From assembly GCA_951394045.1 (NCBI GenBank), contig OX595986.1, positions 4,741,534 to 4,805,533 of the forward strand: DNA of 64,000 bases. Reading direction: 5' to 3'. Positions 30,001 to 39,192 of the stretch are shown here, one piece after another (position 1 is the stretch's first letter; the number at the start of each line of letters is the position of its first letter). The notes beneath the pieces are model-generated. The model was not told where the DNA came from. It saw nothing but the letters and a program-made list of their open reading frames with translations, and did no database searches. The DNA is from Nitzschia sp. DOCU1 (Eukaryota > Bacillariophyta > Bacillariophyceae > Bacillariales > Bacillariaceae). A program made the translations under genes and the position numbers.

Positions 30001-30440
30001 CTTGCCCCTTTTGTCCATTTTGCGTTAGCTGAATCAGTCGAACGGCAACGGCAAACTTCTTCAAGTCCAGGGAACTCGTCGAAGGCTGATCGGCGACAGT
30101 CCAGATATTCTTCAACACTTCGATCGGCAACTTGGACCGAGCAAAAAATTGCACAGCTTCGCCGCCGCTCAAAGATCCTCTGCCTGTGTGATCGGCTGAT
30201 CGAAAGAGAGCCTCATAATAAGGCTACGGTAGTCAAATCGAAATAACACAAGTGTGAGCGACATCGGCATTAACACAAGACAGGGAGAATCATATCGCCA
30301 AGGAGGGAACGACCACCCGATTGCATGGCGGAGTGACCGTTGCGTGACCCTTTGGATACATTGCTGATACGCGATCTCGAACTGATGCTGCAGTACAAAC
30401 TCACTCTTTCATAAGGTTCCGGAATGTAAGAGACACTCAT
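27045..30440 (-). CDS. EH-domain endocytic scaffold (Eps15/Ede1/Pan1-like)
   Basis: Four exons (30440-30405, 30223-28746, 28661-27740, 27689-27045), with introns of 181, 84 and 50 bases, give about 1026 residues. All junctions keep frame; the first rebuilds the start of EH domain 1 ([18 protein letters not shown]). EH1 spans about 13-100 ([20 protein letters not shown]) and EH2 about 180-280 ([30 protein letters not shown]). Pro/Gln-rich linkers, a coiled coil (about 420-485), a longer Ala/Glu/Lys-rich coiled coil (about 715-905) and a Gly-Tyr-Gly-Gln-Pro repeat tail follow. The tail ends TNPFGQ, an NPF motif of the kind EH domains bind. Such scaffolds organise clathrin coat assembly at the plasma membrane. 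The tiny first exon (12 codons) is the least certain part. Confidence 0.82.
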
Positions 30441-31357
30441 GGTCTTGTTTGCTTGTGGGATATAATGCACAATGCAGAAAGGTTCCTGCCTGCCCGATGA
30501 TAGACGACTCAAGTCAAGGGGAATGCGGCGGTGGTCGTCGGTGGGAGATGCATCATGTATCCATGGCGGCATCATGGCGCCGCTATCCGTTTGGCTCCCG
30601 AGGCAGGCCGATCGTGTGTGTCCGACATGGTACGACCCGTTGGATTCAATTTTGGTAGGAGTAGACCCGCCACCACACAGCTTTTGTGTAGGGCGCGCAC
30701 GTGCAGCAATGCGTTGAACCGCGAAAAATCAAAAATTTCATGTGTGTCGACGTCACGAGCGAAGTGATGGAAGAAAGTCTGCCCACCCACCGCCCACAAC
30801 CAACGATATGTCAATCGATCGAGTCGATCTGCCTACTACTGTACTCTTCGCTGCTTTAATAGTAGTTCTACCGGTAATACTATTACGAAGCTTCTCAAAG
30901 TATCATACAGGACCCAAGCCTTTTCCACGAAGATTCACGTAGATTCACGTAGATTCATGTTTAGTTTGCATACGAAGCAGCGACAGGACCCACACTTCAA
31001 ACTAGCGAGTTTTCGTCGTTCGAGAAGCTTTTTCTTGCCGAAGAAACCCATACGTAGAACCCGGTAGACCCCACACGCCGCGTTGCCAAATGCTTCTCAA
31101 GAATGCCTTTAGTAGTTTGAGAAGCTTTTACTCTACCATCACTACTGGTATTATTTCTACGACAAATGGATCTTTGATTTGCAAAAGCTTCTCAAAATGA
31201 AGGAGCCGTGTAACTTTCAGCGTAGACTCTACTGGGTCCACCACTTTCCGATCAAACCTTCTCAAACATTGCAACTCAACAATATAACATTCCAGAAAGG
31301 CTCACAATTTCGTTTCGACGACTTTCGCGCAACTACTACTTCTACTCACTCTCCAAG
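30441..31357. promoter_or_regulatory. intergenic region with repeated AAGCTTCTCAAA-type motif
   Basis: About 0.9 kb between the divergent EH-scaffold and secreted-peptide genes. It holds a GTGACGTCGAC stretch (RC of about 30748-30758), three 10-base direct repeats of AGATTCACGT (30933-30959, last copy altered), and at least five forms of GCTTCTCAA/TTGAGAAGC on both strands (near 30889, 31022, 31090, 31121, 31185). Confidence 0.55.
30933..30959. repeat. AGATTCACGT direct repeat, three units
   Basis: Three consecutive 10-base units, the last reading AGATTCATGT. They lie 400 bases upstream of the secreted-peptide gene. Confidence 0.8.
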
Positions 31358-31594
31358 ATGAAGTTCTCTGCTTTCGCCACCCTCTTCGCCGCCCTTCTTG
31401 TCTCTGGACAAGCGGTCAATCCCGAAGCCAATGCCGTGGATGCTTCCCCTGTTGCCAACGTCGTCGATGTTCCTGCCCCAGAAGCTGCTGCCCATACTAG
31501 CAACGAGCGTCAGGTTCGCGGCGCCTCCGATGGCGAGCCTGGTGCCCGCGATTTGAGTTGCCGATTGTGCTGCAGTGACGATATTAGATGCTAA
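31358..31594 (+). CDS. small secreted peptide with C-terminal Cys cluster
   Basis: A single exon of 78 residues from the ATG at 31358. Residues 1-19 are a clear signal peptide (MKFSAFATLFAALLVSGQA). A mid-section of about 40 residues is rich in Ala, Val, Pro and Asn and has no Cys. The C-terminal 13 residues hold all four cysteines in the pattern C-x2-CC-x5-C (SCRLCC...IRC). This layout (signal, spacer, short Cys-bearing end) is that of a processed peptide precursor, with possible cleavage near the basic sites ERQVR or GAR. The mature product could be a signalling, wall-binding or defence peptide; the sequence does not show which. No homologue is recognised. Confidence 0.62.
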   Translation: MKFSAFATLFAALLVSGQAVNPEANAVDASPVANVVDVPAPEAAAHTSNERQVRGASDGEPGARDLSCRLCCSDDIRC

Positions 31595-32174
31595 GCATCT
31601 CGTCATTCACACGTCTTGGTGTGTTTGCGAGGCCAAGGATCATCAGGGATTTCTGGCTTGGAGGAAAATTTGTTATTGGTTTGTTGACGAGTTCGAGCGA
31701 TGGGCGGACAAGTGGTATGTTATGTAGATACCACTCTTAATAATTCATAGTGATTCAAGTATCATTGAAACTGCGTGTCTGATAGCAGCTTGAGTTTCCC
31801 ATCGTATGGACCTAGCCCTTGCTTGAATAGCAACATTTAGCATCCCACTCGTCGTGCAAGTGAAGCCAGTCTCTAGGTTGTGATTGTGATGTCGGCAGAG
31901 ATTGCCGGGAGGCTCCAAAATCATTCGTAGAACTACAACGCTTTCCAAGTCTTACAAGGGAGCTCGAGCCGTTCTTCCCGGCGGCGGTGATCTCCAGGCA
32001 TCCATGCCATCAAGGACAGGCGCAGCCATGACATGCTACTCCGGGTAGAAGAGAGTTGGCCCCACCTCAAGCCTATTCCGTCTGCACTCGAAATTTCACG
32101 TACTTTACATCACTTTACAATATATCCGCCTGATCCCTGGGGAATCTTGGTCGCCAGAGGTTGCCAAAAGCATC
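31595..32174. other. intergenic, convergent 3' flanks
   Basis: About 580 bases between the secreted-peptide gene (plus) and a sulfotransferase-like gene (minus). No coding or repeat structure seen. Confidence 0.45.
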
Positions 32175-33152
32175 TCACAAGGCTTCAAATGGAAGGTTAA
32201 AGTTCTTCCAATCGTTCGTGGGCGACTGGAACGTCCATTTACATTTTCCCGCTGACTTGAATCCAAATTTCTTGTCCAGAGTCGAGAGTGTGCCGTCGCT
32301 GTCCACATTGAGGTGTAGAAAGGGATGCGAAGATAGTTGTCGCGCCCATTGATAGATAGTCATTGTATGATTTTCGTAGACACGCTGCAAGAGCACCAGC
32401 TTGCGCATGTATTCTGTTTCATTGTAGACTCGTGAGTCCAACTGCCGTTGCATGTCGATTTCCAGTTCTTCTGCAGATACGCTGTCTGTTGGTTCGGGGG
32501 GAGGACTCGTCAACGCATGGCGCGGCTCCGACTCGAGATCGAAGGATGTAAAGAATCTGCGAGTCATGCTATCCCAGTGAAAAATGGATTCCGCCCACTC
32601 TCGAGCCGATCCTCTAGTATTCAAGATCCAAGTGGCGTTTGGATACGCTTCATGAAGCAACCCTAATGCAAAGTGTTGCGGCAGGAACCACGCAGCGGAC
32701 GTTTCCACGTCAAATTGACTCCAAACTTGGACCTGAGCAGGACCGCAACTTTCAAAAGCAGGTCGATGATTCTGGAGATTCCTCAGAACGCAACCCCCAC
32801 AGGTGGGAGCGCTGCTCTCGAGACAGGGAAATTGAGTGGCAGCGTGCGTCTTGCCACAACAATAATGCGCCGACGTCAAGCCGTGACACTCAAAGTAATT
32901 GTGAATTCCTAGCGATCCCGACCGAGGCAAGCCTAGGAGAATTACAGGATTATCAGGCGTCGGGGGCGACCTGGGCCACGACACGCTGCCACTTAAGTCA
33001 GCGATATTCAGAGATTCATCATCGGAGGGAGACACGAACAAGAGCAGTCCGACTTGAAACAGCAAGATCGCAACGGCCACTACGGACGCTATCAACAGCC
33101 CCCGAGATTCCTTGCCATGCCGAGTTCTCGACGACCACTCGTCGCTCATCAT
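32175..33152 (-). CDS. membrane-anchored sulfotransferase-like protein
   Basis: A single exon of 325 residues from tandem ATG codons at 33152. The frame continues upstream through a possible acceptor (ACTTGCAG), so a 5' exon cannot be excluded. Residues about 20-42 form a signal anchor (LLIASVVAVAILLFQVGLLLF). VILLGLPRSGSLGIHNYF matches the PAPS 5'-phosphosulfate loop of the sulfotransferase superfamily, and WILNTRGSAREWAESI lies where the 3'-phosphate loop is expected. Seven Cys in the next 70 residues suggest a disulfide-rich lumenal domain. The C-terminal DGTLSTLDKKFGF...W motif also recurs in this family. It is probably a Golgi enzyme that sulfates a glycan or small molecule, only distantly related to the double-domain enzyme at 11251-13468. 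Confidence 0.68.
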   Translation of the reverse strand: MMSDEWSSRTRHGKESRGLLIASVVAVAILLFQVGLLLFVSPSDDESLNIADLSGSVSWPRSPPTPDNPVILLGLPRSGSLGIHNYFECHGLTSAHYCCGKTHAATQFPCLESSAPTCGGCVLRNLQNHRPAFESCGPAQVQVWSQFDVETSAAWFLPQHFALGLLHEAYPNATWILNTRGSAREWAESIFHWDSMTRRFFTSFDLESEPRHALTSPPPEPTDSVSAEELEIDMQRQLDSRVYNETEYMRKLVLLQRVYENHTMTIYQWARQLSSHPFLHLNVDSDGTLSTLDKKFGFKSAGKCKWTFQSPTNDWKNFNLPFEAL

Positions 33153-33683
33153 CTGCAGCACAGACGAACGAGTAGAACTTTCGCGCTCCGCCACACTCTG
33201 CAGAGTCGATAGCTGGTACACTGCAAGTCAATAAGACTGGCCTTATCGAATGCGTTTGGATTGGATGGAGTGTTGTACTACCGCGGTACCGATAACGGCA
33301 GAGTGCAAGTCTTCACCGGTATTACCCGCCTATGATACTAGCGGAGAGGGAGGCAGCGCAGCGGGGCGGTAACGAATCGAAGGAATCTGCATCCAATCAT
33401 CTCGCATCGTCATTGTCGAGTCCGAGTCGAGTGAGTCGAGGAGCGAGGCGGGAGCACGACAGACAATTTTGTCAAAAGATCCATGACGTCATCGTTTTTA
33501 AAATAAATAAATAAGTACGCTTGTGAAATCTGTCCGTCGTTCCACAGCCAATTGCGCGTTAAGTCGTCGTCAGCCAGCGACGAGGAAATCCGAACCGGGC
33601 ATCTTACATCACCCCCCAAAGGAGCGAAAGGAAGACATCAACCACCATCCAATTTCATCAAGTACCATCATGCCCACTCGAGC
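33153..33683. promoter_or_regulatory. divergent promoter region
   Basis: About 530 bases between the divergent sulfotransferase-like and ThiO genes, containing a perfect TGACGTCA palindrome at 33484-33491 (listed separately). Confidence 0.45.
33484..33491. promoter_or_regulatory. TGACGTCA (CRE-type palindrome)
   Basis: A perfect 8-base cAMP-response-element palindrome 193 bases upstream of the ThiO start codon. bZIP proteins bind this sequence; TGACGT-type elements act in CO2/cAMP-responsive diatom promoters. Function here is inferred. Confidence 0.45.
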
Positions 33684-36542
33684 ATGATGAACCTATCACG
33701 AACGCCTTGCCTTTACTTGGCCTTAGTCCTGACGTCGTTCTCTCTATATTGTCCTCTTGCGGTATGGGCATTTCAAGCGACCTATCGACTTCCTTTTCGA
33801 TCATTGAAAGATTCGACCGATTCTCATGATTTCCTACTAGCGAGCTCAGTGGGGCGAGAACCACGAACAACGTCAACGCCGCTAGAATCGTCTAGCTCTA
33901 ATAACAATGATCGAGGGGGGAGTCTGACAATTCTGGGGTCTTCATCCAGTCGCAGCAGTGGAAGACTTTACAAAGATGTCGTGATTGTAGGTGGAGGTTT
34001 GGCAGGATTGAGTGCTGCGTTGCATCTGAGTCAGTTGGATCCGACGCGTCAAATTACCATTTTGGAAAAGAGTGAAATGCTAGCAAGTCCAACGGGTAGT
34101 TTTGCAGCTGCTGGCATGTTGGCGCCGCAATCGGAGCGCCTTCCAAAGGGGCACTATCTAGATTTGTGCATGGCTTCCAGACGTCTCTTCCCTGATTTCT
34201 GTCAACAAGTGGAACGTCTGGCGCGAGAGGCCGGTGAGGAAGGAGCTCCATATTTGGTGCAAGAGTCTGAAGAGAAGAGCAACGGACTGGAGCCTTGGAA
34301 TATTGGGTATGTTGCTGCTGGTGGATTTCTCGCACCTGCTTTTGCCGGCGACAGCGTCGCAACCTGGGCACCACCGGAAGAGACGAATGGATCGGCTATC
34401 TGGTTGGATGCGACACAAGTTCGAGAGCTCGAACCCAATTTAAGCCCGAAGGTTGTCGGTGGCTGGTGGTTTCCGGAAGATGCCAGTGTTGACGCCCGAC
34501 GATTGACCGGCAGTTTAAAGGCTGCGTGCGTCGGGGCAGGTGTCCAGTTTCTATGTGGGGATAGCTACGAAGTTTCATCCCTCGACTTGGAGAACGGAAA
34601 TTGTAACGGACTTTGGCTCAAAACTGGAAAGTACATTGCTGCCAAGGCAGTACTAGTCGCCAATGGAGCTTGGATGCGAACTCTGTTGCCTGTTCCGATT
34701 GAACCTCACAAAGGACAATCTCTGTCGCTACGAATGCCCAAAGGGCAGCCACCCATCCTACGGCGTGTCTTATTTGGTCAAGATTCCTACATTGTTCCCA
34801 AGGCAGATGGTCGTATCGTGATTGGTGCTACAGTCGAAGCTGGAAGTTATGATGGCAAGGTTACACCGGCCGGCATTATGCACATTTTGACTTATGCGAT
34901 TGATCTGGTACCGGAACTAGCCGAATTGCCTTTGGAGGAAACGTGGGCTGGGTTGCGACCTACAACTCCCGACAAGGGACCCATTCTTGGAGAGACGCCA
35001 TGGAAAGGCCTATTCTTAGCGGGCGGATATTGGAGAAATGGAGTATTACTGGCCCCGAAAACTGGGGAGCTTATTGCATCCCTCATTGCCGGCGTGCCTC
35101 TTAGTGAGGAGGATAAAACTTATCTCAAGGCATTTGCATGGGACCGGTTTACTTCTCCAGAAGGAGGAGCTGCATTGGCGGCTAATGCCCGATACGCTGC
35201 TTCACTGTATCCTATTCATCGACGTAAATCGGGTGCGGGAGTGTCGGCAGCTGTAGGAACCGAGCTTGGATCCTACTCTACAGCAGCAGCCGCGGTTGAT
35301 GAACGAAGGAAGGACCGTGAAAGTCTTTTTGCACAAGATGGGGACGATGACGCCTTTGAAAGGGCGGCCATGATGGGAAAGAAAGATGGAACTGTTTTCT
35401 CCTTTGGTGGTGACAAATCGCTGCCACGCACGAGCTCTCCCGATGCGAAAGATCCACTCTCTACTTTCAATGAGTTTCCCCCCACACCACCAGCCCTTCC
35501 TCTGGATCCATCCAAGTTAAAGAAGTCGGACCTTCCGCATTTTTTGGATCTCAAGGCCGACACTGAGGAGACAGAGTCAAATGACCAGTACGCCGACAGC
35601 CAGAGCGATCTCTCCTCTATTTACAAGAGTATCCAAGAAAACAAGGCGAAACAAAATATAGAACTGGAGGAGAGTACAGAGGATGCACGTCCAGACCCAC
35701 CATTTCGGATTTTGCACGTGGACCAAGAGACTGGCGAGCGCCGCGAGGTTCCGCCGTACACTTCACCGGCTGAGTTCTTGGCTAGCATTCACAAGCAGAG
35801 CGGACCGCAATCGGCTGTCAACGGCATCACCGAGGTCGCGCCAACAATGAGCGTTGAGAAGGAGACAACTAAGATATATGATGGGTACCAATCAATCATC
35901 GAGGCAGCTGCCCACGACAACAATATCGCCGAGACGATGAGACAAGCACGGCTGAAGAACCGTGGACTCGACAGTACTCCAATGCAATATCCGGCTGTAA
36001 AAGGAGATCCGTATGTAGATGTTCAGCTGGACACCATCATGGAAGAGACGCCTGAGAATGATCTTTCCAGTGTATACGATCAAATCCGGCAACGAAAAGC
36101 CATGACTGAGAATGAGTTGAGCGAGGCGGCTCCAGATGCCCGCCCAGATCCAGGCTTTCGCATCTATCATATCGACCCGGAAACTGGAAAACGCCGAGAA
36201 GTCCCGCCCTATACGTCACCAGGAGACTTCTTGAACTCTTTAGAGGCCGAGCAGCTTGAGCCACTACATGCCGCTGTTCAAAGTTCCCCGCTTGAAGTCG
36301 CTATGGACCGCAACGGGACTGCCTCTTTGCCAAAAATCCCTCGGACTAACGGAGTAACAAAGTCTTCGCCGGATTCGTCGGGTATCCAGCAGCCAGACGA
36401 AAAGACATTTGATGGGTATCAAGACATCATCCAATCAAGCTCGTCGTTATCTCAAGAGGCCGCGCTAGATGCGATGCGAGAAGCAAGGCGGAAAAATAGA
36501 TTAGGAACACCCGGAGTCGACGAAAGTAAACTAGACCTTTAG
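33684..36542 (+). CDS. THIO: plastid glycine oxidase (ThiO-type) with duplicated C-terminal extension
   Basis: A single exon of 952 residues from tandem ATG codons at 33684. Residues 1-29 are a signal peptide ending VWA before Phe30, followed by a basic stretch: a diatom-type plastid presequence. Residues about 97-485 are a FAD-dependent D-amino-acid-oxidase-family domain: DVVIVGGGLAGLSAA (dinucleotide fold), FAAAGMLAPQSE, WLDATQVRELEPNL, GQDSYIVPKADGRIVIGATVE and the C-terminal GPILGETPWKGLFLAGGYWRNG, as in glycine oxidase ThiO. ThiO makes iminoglycine for the thiazole ring of thiamine. About 460 more residues follow: a variable linker, then two copies of a ~130-150-residue unit (about 636-762 and 788-944) with motifs DLSSxY, DARPDPxFRI, REVPPYTSPxxFL and FDGYQxII...AxxKNR. 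These extensions are absent from bacterial ThiO. Confidence 0.85.
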   Translation: MMNLSRTPCLYLALVLTSFSLYCPLAVWAFQATYRLPFRSLKDSTDSHDFLLASSVGREPRTTSTPLESSSSNNNDRGGSLTILGSSSSRSSGRLYKDVVIVGGGLAGLSAALHLSQLDPTRQITILEKSEMLASPTGSFAAAGMLAPQSERLPKGHYLDLCMASRRLFPDFCQQVERLAREAGEEGAPYLVQESEEKSNGLEPWNIGYVAAGGFLAPAFAGDSVATWAPPEETNGSAIWLDATQVRELEPNLSPKVVGGWWFPEDASVDARRLTGSLKAACVGAGVQFLCGDSYEVSSLDLENGNCNGLWLKTGKYIAAKAVLVANGAWMRTLLPVPIEPHKGQSLSLRMPKGQPPILRRVLFGQDSYIVPKADGRIVIGATVEAGSYDGKVTPAGIMHILTYAIDLVPELAELPLEETWAGLRPTTPDKGPILGETPWKGLFLAGGYWRNGVLLAPKTGELIASLIAGVPLSEEDKTYLKAFAWDRFTSPEGGAALAANARYAASLYPIHRRKSGAGVSAAVGTELGSYSTAAAAVDERRKDRESLFAQDGDDDAFERAAMMGKKDGTVFSFGGDKSLPRTSSPDAKDPLSTFNEFPPTPPALPLDPSKLKKSDLPHFLDLKADTEETESNDQYADSQSDLSSIYKSIQENKAKQNIELEESTEDARPDPPFRILHVDQETGERREVPPYTSPAEFLASIHKQSGPQSAVNGITEVAPTMSVEKETTKIYDGYQSIIEAAAHDNNIAETMRQARLKNRGLDSTPMQYPAVKGDPYVDVQLDTIMEETPENDLSSVYDQIRQRKAMTENELSEAAPDARPDPGFRIYHIDPETGKRREVPPYTSPGDFLNSLEAEQLEPLHAAVQSSPLEVAMDRNGTASLPKIPRTNGVTKSSPDSSGIQQPDEKTFDGYQDIIQSSSSLSQEAALDAMREARRKNRLGTPGVDESKLDL

Positions 36543-37287
36543 GACTGGCCATCAAGACAGTGGCGAACAAAGCTAGCGCTGACCAAATCCAGGTACCGTG
36601 TTGTTCCTCTATTCAGCAAGATACTACTAAGATAGCCTTATTTTTTACAACGAATATTCAGTTGCCTGCTCTTGAGGATTTGTAGCCAGTTCAAATGCCA
36701 CCTAGAGAGGCGTGCGACAGCTGATTCTTCAACTAAGTACAATCATTCGCAGTAGTGGGATAGGCACAGTCAGGATTAGGTTTTGGCAGCATCAAAAGAA
36801 ACGTTACAGTGCTTCATCGTCGACCTACTTGTTGCTAGAGCATTGTACCAAACATTACCAGTATTGAGTAGAGCATAATAACAATCATTGCGCTAGTTCA
36901 CGGCGCTAGCAGTGTTGTCGCTTCGTGCTGCTTTCCCTATGTGGCCTACCTTTGCTACCGGGGTCCAAATTGGAAATTGGATGCTCGAGATTCGCGATGC
37001 GCGGCACCGTTCTCTTCTTTGTGTGAGATGATGGTGAAAATTTGCGAGCTCGACTGGCGCGCACGGGATTTCTCATCCAACGTACTAAACACATTCAAAC
37101 TCCCTAAGTATCTTGAAGAACGCCCAACGCTCCATCATCCGTTGATTGATCCGCACGTGACGTCACACTACTACCGATGCTACCGTAGCTAATAAATGTA
37201 GCGCTCTCGTGGAAAGTTGGACATCTTCGGCAAAGGACCATTTTTGCCAAGGCTGCAACACGTCTCTCAAGATAGTAGACGAGAACG
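36543..37287. other. intergenic region upstream of the zinc-finger-like cluster
   Basis: About 745 bases between two plus-strand genes. It holds a compound CACGTGACGTCA site at 37154-37165. No gene is supported; short frames lack domains. Confidence 0.45.
37154..37165. promoter_or_regulatory. overlapping G-box and CRE (CACGTGACGTCA)
   Basis: CACGTG (37154-37159) overlaps a perfect TGACGTCA palindrome (37158-37165), about 123 bases upstream of the ATG at 37288. The pair could bind bHLH and bZIP proteins in competition. Inferred from sequence only. Confidence 0.5.
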
Positions 37288-39192
37288 ATGAAGGTCGATA
37301 TGCAACGACATCGATCTTTTACTCGGGCTATATCGAGAAGTTTCACGCGGTCAAGGAGCAAACTGAGGAAGAATGAAGAAAATGAAGAAATTGTGGGAGA
37401 CCAAGTTGCTTGGAAAGGCGAGGAAGGCCTCGCCCATGAAGATACGGCTGAGGAAGTGCGGCAGCCTGTTGATAATACTTCAAATGAAGGCGTGATAACA
37501 CCTTCGTATATTGCTCAAGCATTTAAAGAAATTTTGTACAAGGATGAGGATCTCGAGGAAGATTACTCGTTCAGTAGCGACGACGCCGACCCAGACGAGG
37601 GAAACTATGGTGAAAGCATGTGTTTGTGTTCTTGGGACGGAGGCGATACACTCCTGCATGAAAGTCCAGACTGGGCAGAGCAGGGAGACTTTGACGACAC
37701 CCGAGATGATTCAAATAGCCTTGTTGTTGACGAGATTTCAAGAGAAGAGGGCGACGAAATCCATCCAGAAGAAAGTGGATGCGACTGCTTCGGAGGGTGT
37801 TTTGGCAACAAAAAATTGGGAGACAGTCCCGAAGTGCTTGCTAATGCCGATGAAGATGACTCGTCGATACTTACCAGTCCTAGCCTTTTGCTGGCTCGCA
37901 TGATTCAAGAGAACGATGGCCACCAAAGGAATATTATTCGACGTTATGAGCGCGATGAGGACGCTGCAAATTTGACGTCTCCGAGCATGTTTCGTGAAAG
38001 ATTGGTGCCGCACGAAGCCGACAATAATGGGACCAACGATGAAACGTGCAAGCAATCCTCGTCGGGTGCAAACGATGTTTCTCCCGTTTCTCTTTTGACG
38101 TCAACTTTGGATGATGCCTTTATTTTCTTGAATGGACATTCCAAGGCATGTTGCGAGCACTGTCGCCAGCCCTTCGACTTTGCAGAAACAAGGATCGCCG
38201 ATTTCTGCGGCATAAGAACCTCGAACGTGAGAGCTCTTTTTCACCCACACTGCAGGCTTGTCCGCAACGAAATCAAGAAACAGAAGAAACTCGTTCTAAG
38301 GCAAATCTCTCTTTTTGGGTACCTCAAAAGGGAACGACTCCTCCAGGCGAGACGCGCTAGGAACACAACCAGACAGTTGGCATTGGAAAAGCAACGTCAA
38401 CGTCAAGGCATCCAAGAAGTTCGCCTTGCACACCACGAAGTAGAAGGTAAAGCATTGAACAAACGGTTTCCAAACAACAAGAAGTCCCATGATGATGCTA
38501 TTTCAAGCAAGAAGAAGAGTAAGAGACATCAAGCCAAAGATCTCCAGCCCTCCAGGACGGCTCAAATACACCGACGTCCAAATGCAACTAGCGGAGCTCG
38601 ACGTGTGAATTCACGCTCAAAGAGTCCAGTCAAGAGCCAGCCGAACACGCAGCCCCTGCAGTCATCCACTCGATCTGAACGTGTCAAACCAAACCAAAGC
38701 CTACTTGAGCGTTTTTCAGTTCGTACTCGAAATCGCCAAGCTGAAAGCCAACCCCTTTTATCGATTCCAAAGTCCTCACCAAAGACAACTAGACGTCAGG
38801 GAACGAGTCTTGAAAGATCTGCGCGTATTCGAAATATCTCTTTAGGAGGAAATGCGAAACCATCTGAAATGAGAGCAAAGGAACATCGTCCAAGCACGAA
38901 ATTTCCAAGCAAAACTCAAAGCCAGAGAGATCAGGTGAAGATGGGACAGCGAAAACCTATAACCTCGAACGTCAATGCACTCTCATCAGACGCCGAAGCT
39001 TTGGATATGCCAATCTCTATGAACGCGAGGCAAGGAGGCCAGGGAACGAGGCAAAGAACGAAATCTCCGAACCGTAATGCTCAACGATATCGCCGCTCCG
39101 CCTCACCGAGCAGGAAGCCTTGTGCATCGAAGAAAAGCACGAAATCGACGACCCATTCGATGGGGGCCTTCCTTCAGAGAGCAAGACGGTGA
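37288..39192 (+). CDS. C2HC zinc-finger-like disordered protein, cluster member 1
   Basis: A single exon of 634 residues from the ATG at 37288. The N-terminus is basic (RHRSFTRAISRSFTRSRSK) and is followed by an acidic region to about 280. Residues 289-319 hold C-x2-C-x26-H-x2-C (CEHCRQPFDF ... LFHPHC), and a basic helical segment (VLRQISLFGYLKRERLLQARR) follows. The remaining 270 residues are Ser/Arg/Lys-rich, with SRSKSPVKS and RTKSPNRN motifs as in SR proteins. A separate Cys cluster (CDCFGGCF, about 168-175) is unique to this member. There is no signal peptide or membrane span, so nuclear or cytosolic action is likely. The Cys/His spacing is near that of PARP-type zinc fingers (C-x2-C-x28/30-H-x2-C), which sense DNA ends. 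The family is not one I recognise. Confidence 0.68.
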   Translation: MKVDMQRHRSFTRAISRSFTRSRSKLRKNEENEEIVGDQVAWKGEEGLAHEDTAEEVRQPVDNTSNEGVITPSYIAQAFKEILYKDEDLEEDYSFSSDDADPDEGNYGESMCLCSWDGGDTLLHESPDWAEQGDFDDTRDDSNSLVVDEISREEGDEIHPEESGCDCFGGCFGNKKLGDSPEVLANADEDDSSILTSPSLLLARMIQENDGHQRNIIRRYERDEDAANLTSPSMFRERLVPHEADNNGTNDETCKQSSSGANDVSPVSLLTSTLDDAFIFLNGHSKACCEHCRQPFDFAETRIADFCGIRTSNVRALFHPHCRLVRNEIKKQKKLVLRQISLFGYLKRERLLQARRARNTTRQLALEKQRQRQGIQEVRLAHHEVEGKALNKRFPNNKKSHDDAISSKKKSKRHQAKDLQPSRTAQIHRRPNATSGARRVNSRSKSPVKSQPNTQPLQSSTRSERVKPNQSLLERFSVRTRNRQAESQPLLSIPKSSPKTTRRQGTSLERSARIRNISLGGNAKPSEMRAKEHRPSTKFPSKTQSQRDQVKMGQRKPITSNVNALSSDAEALDMPISMNARQGGQGTRQRTKSPNRNAQRYRRSASPSRKPCASKKSTKSTTHSMGAFLQRARR

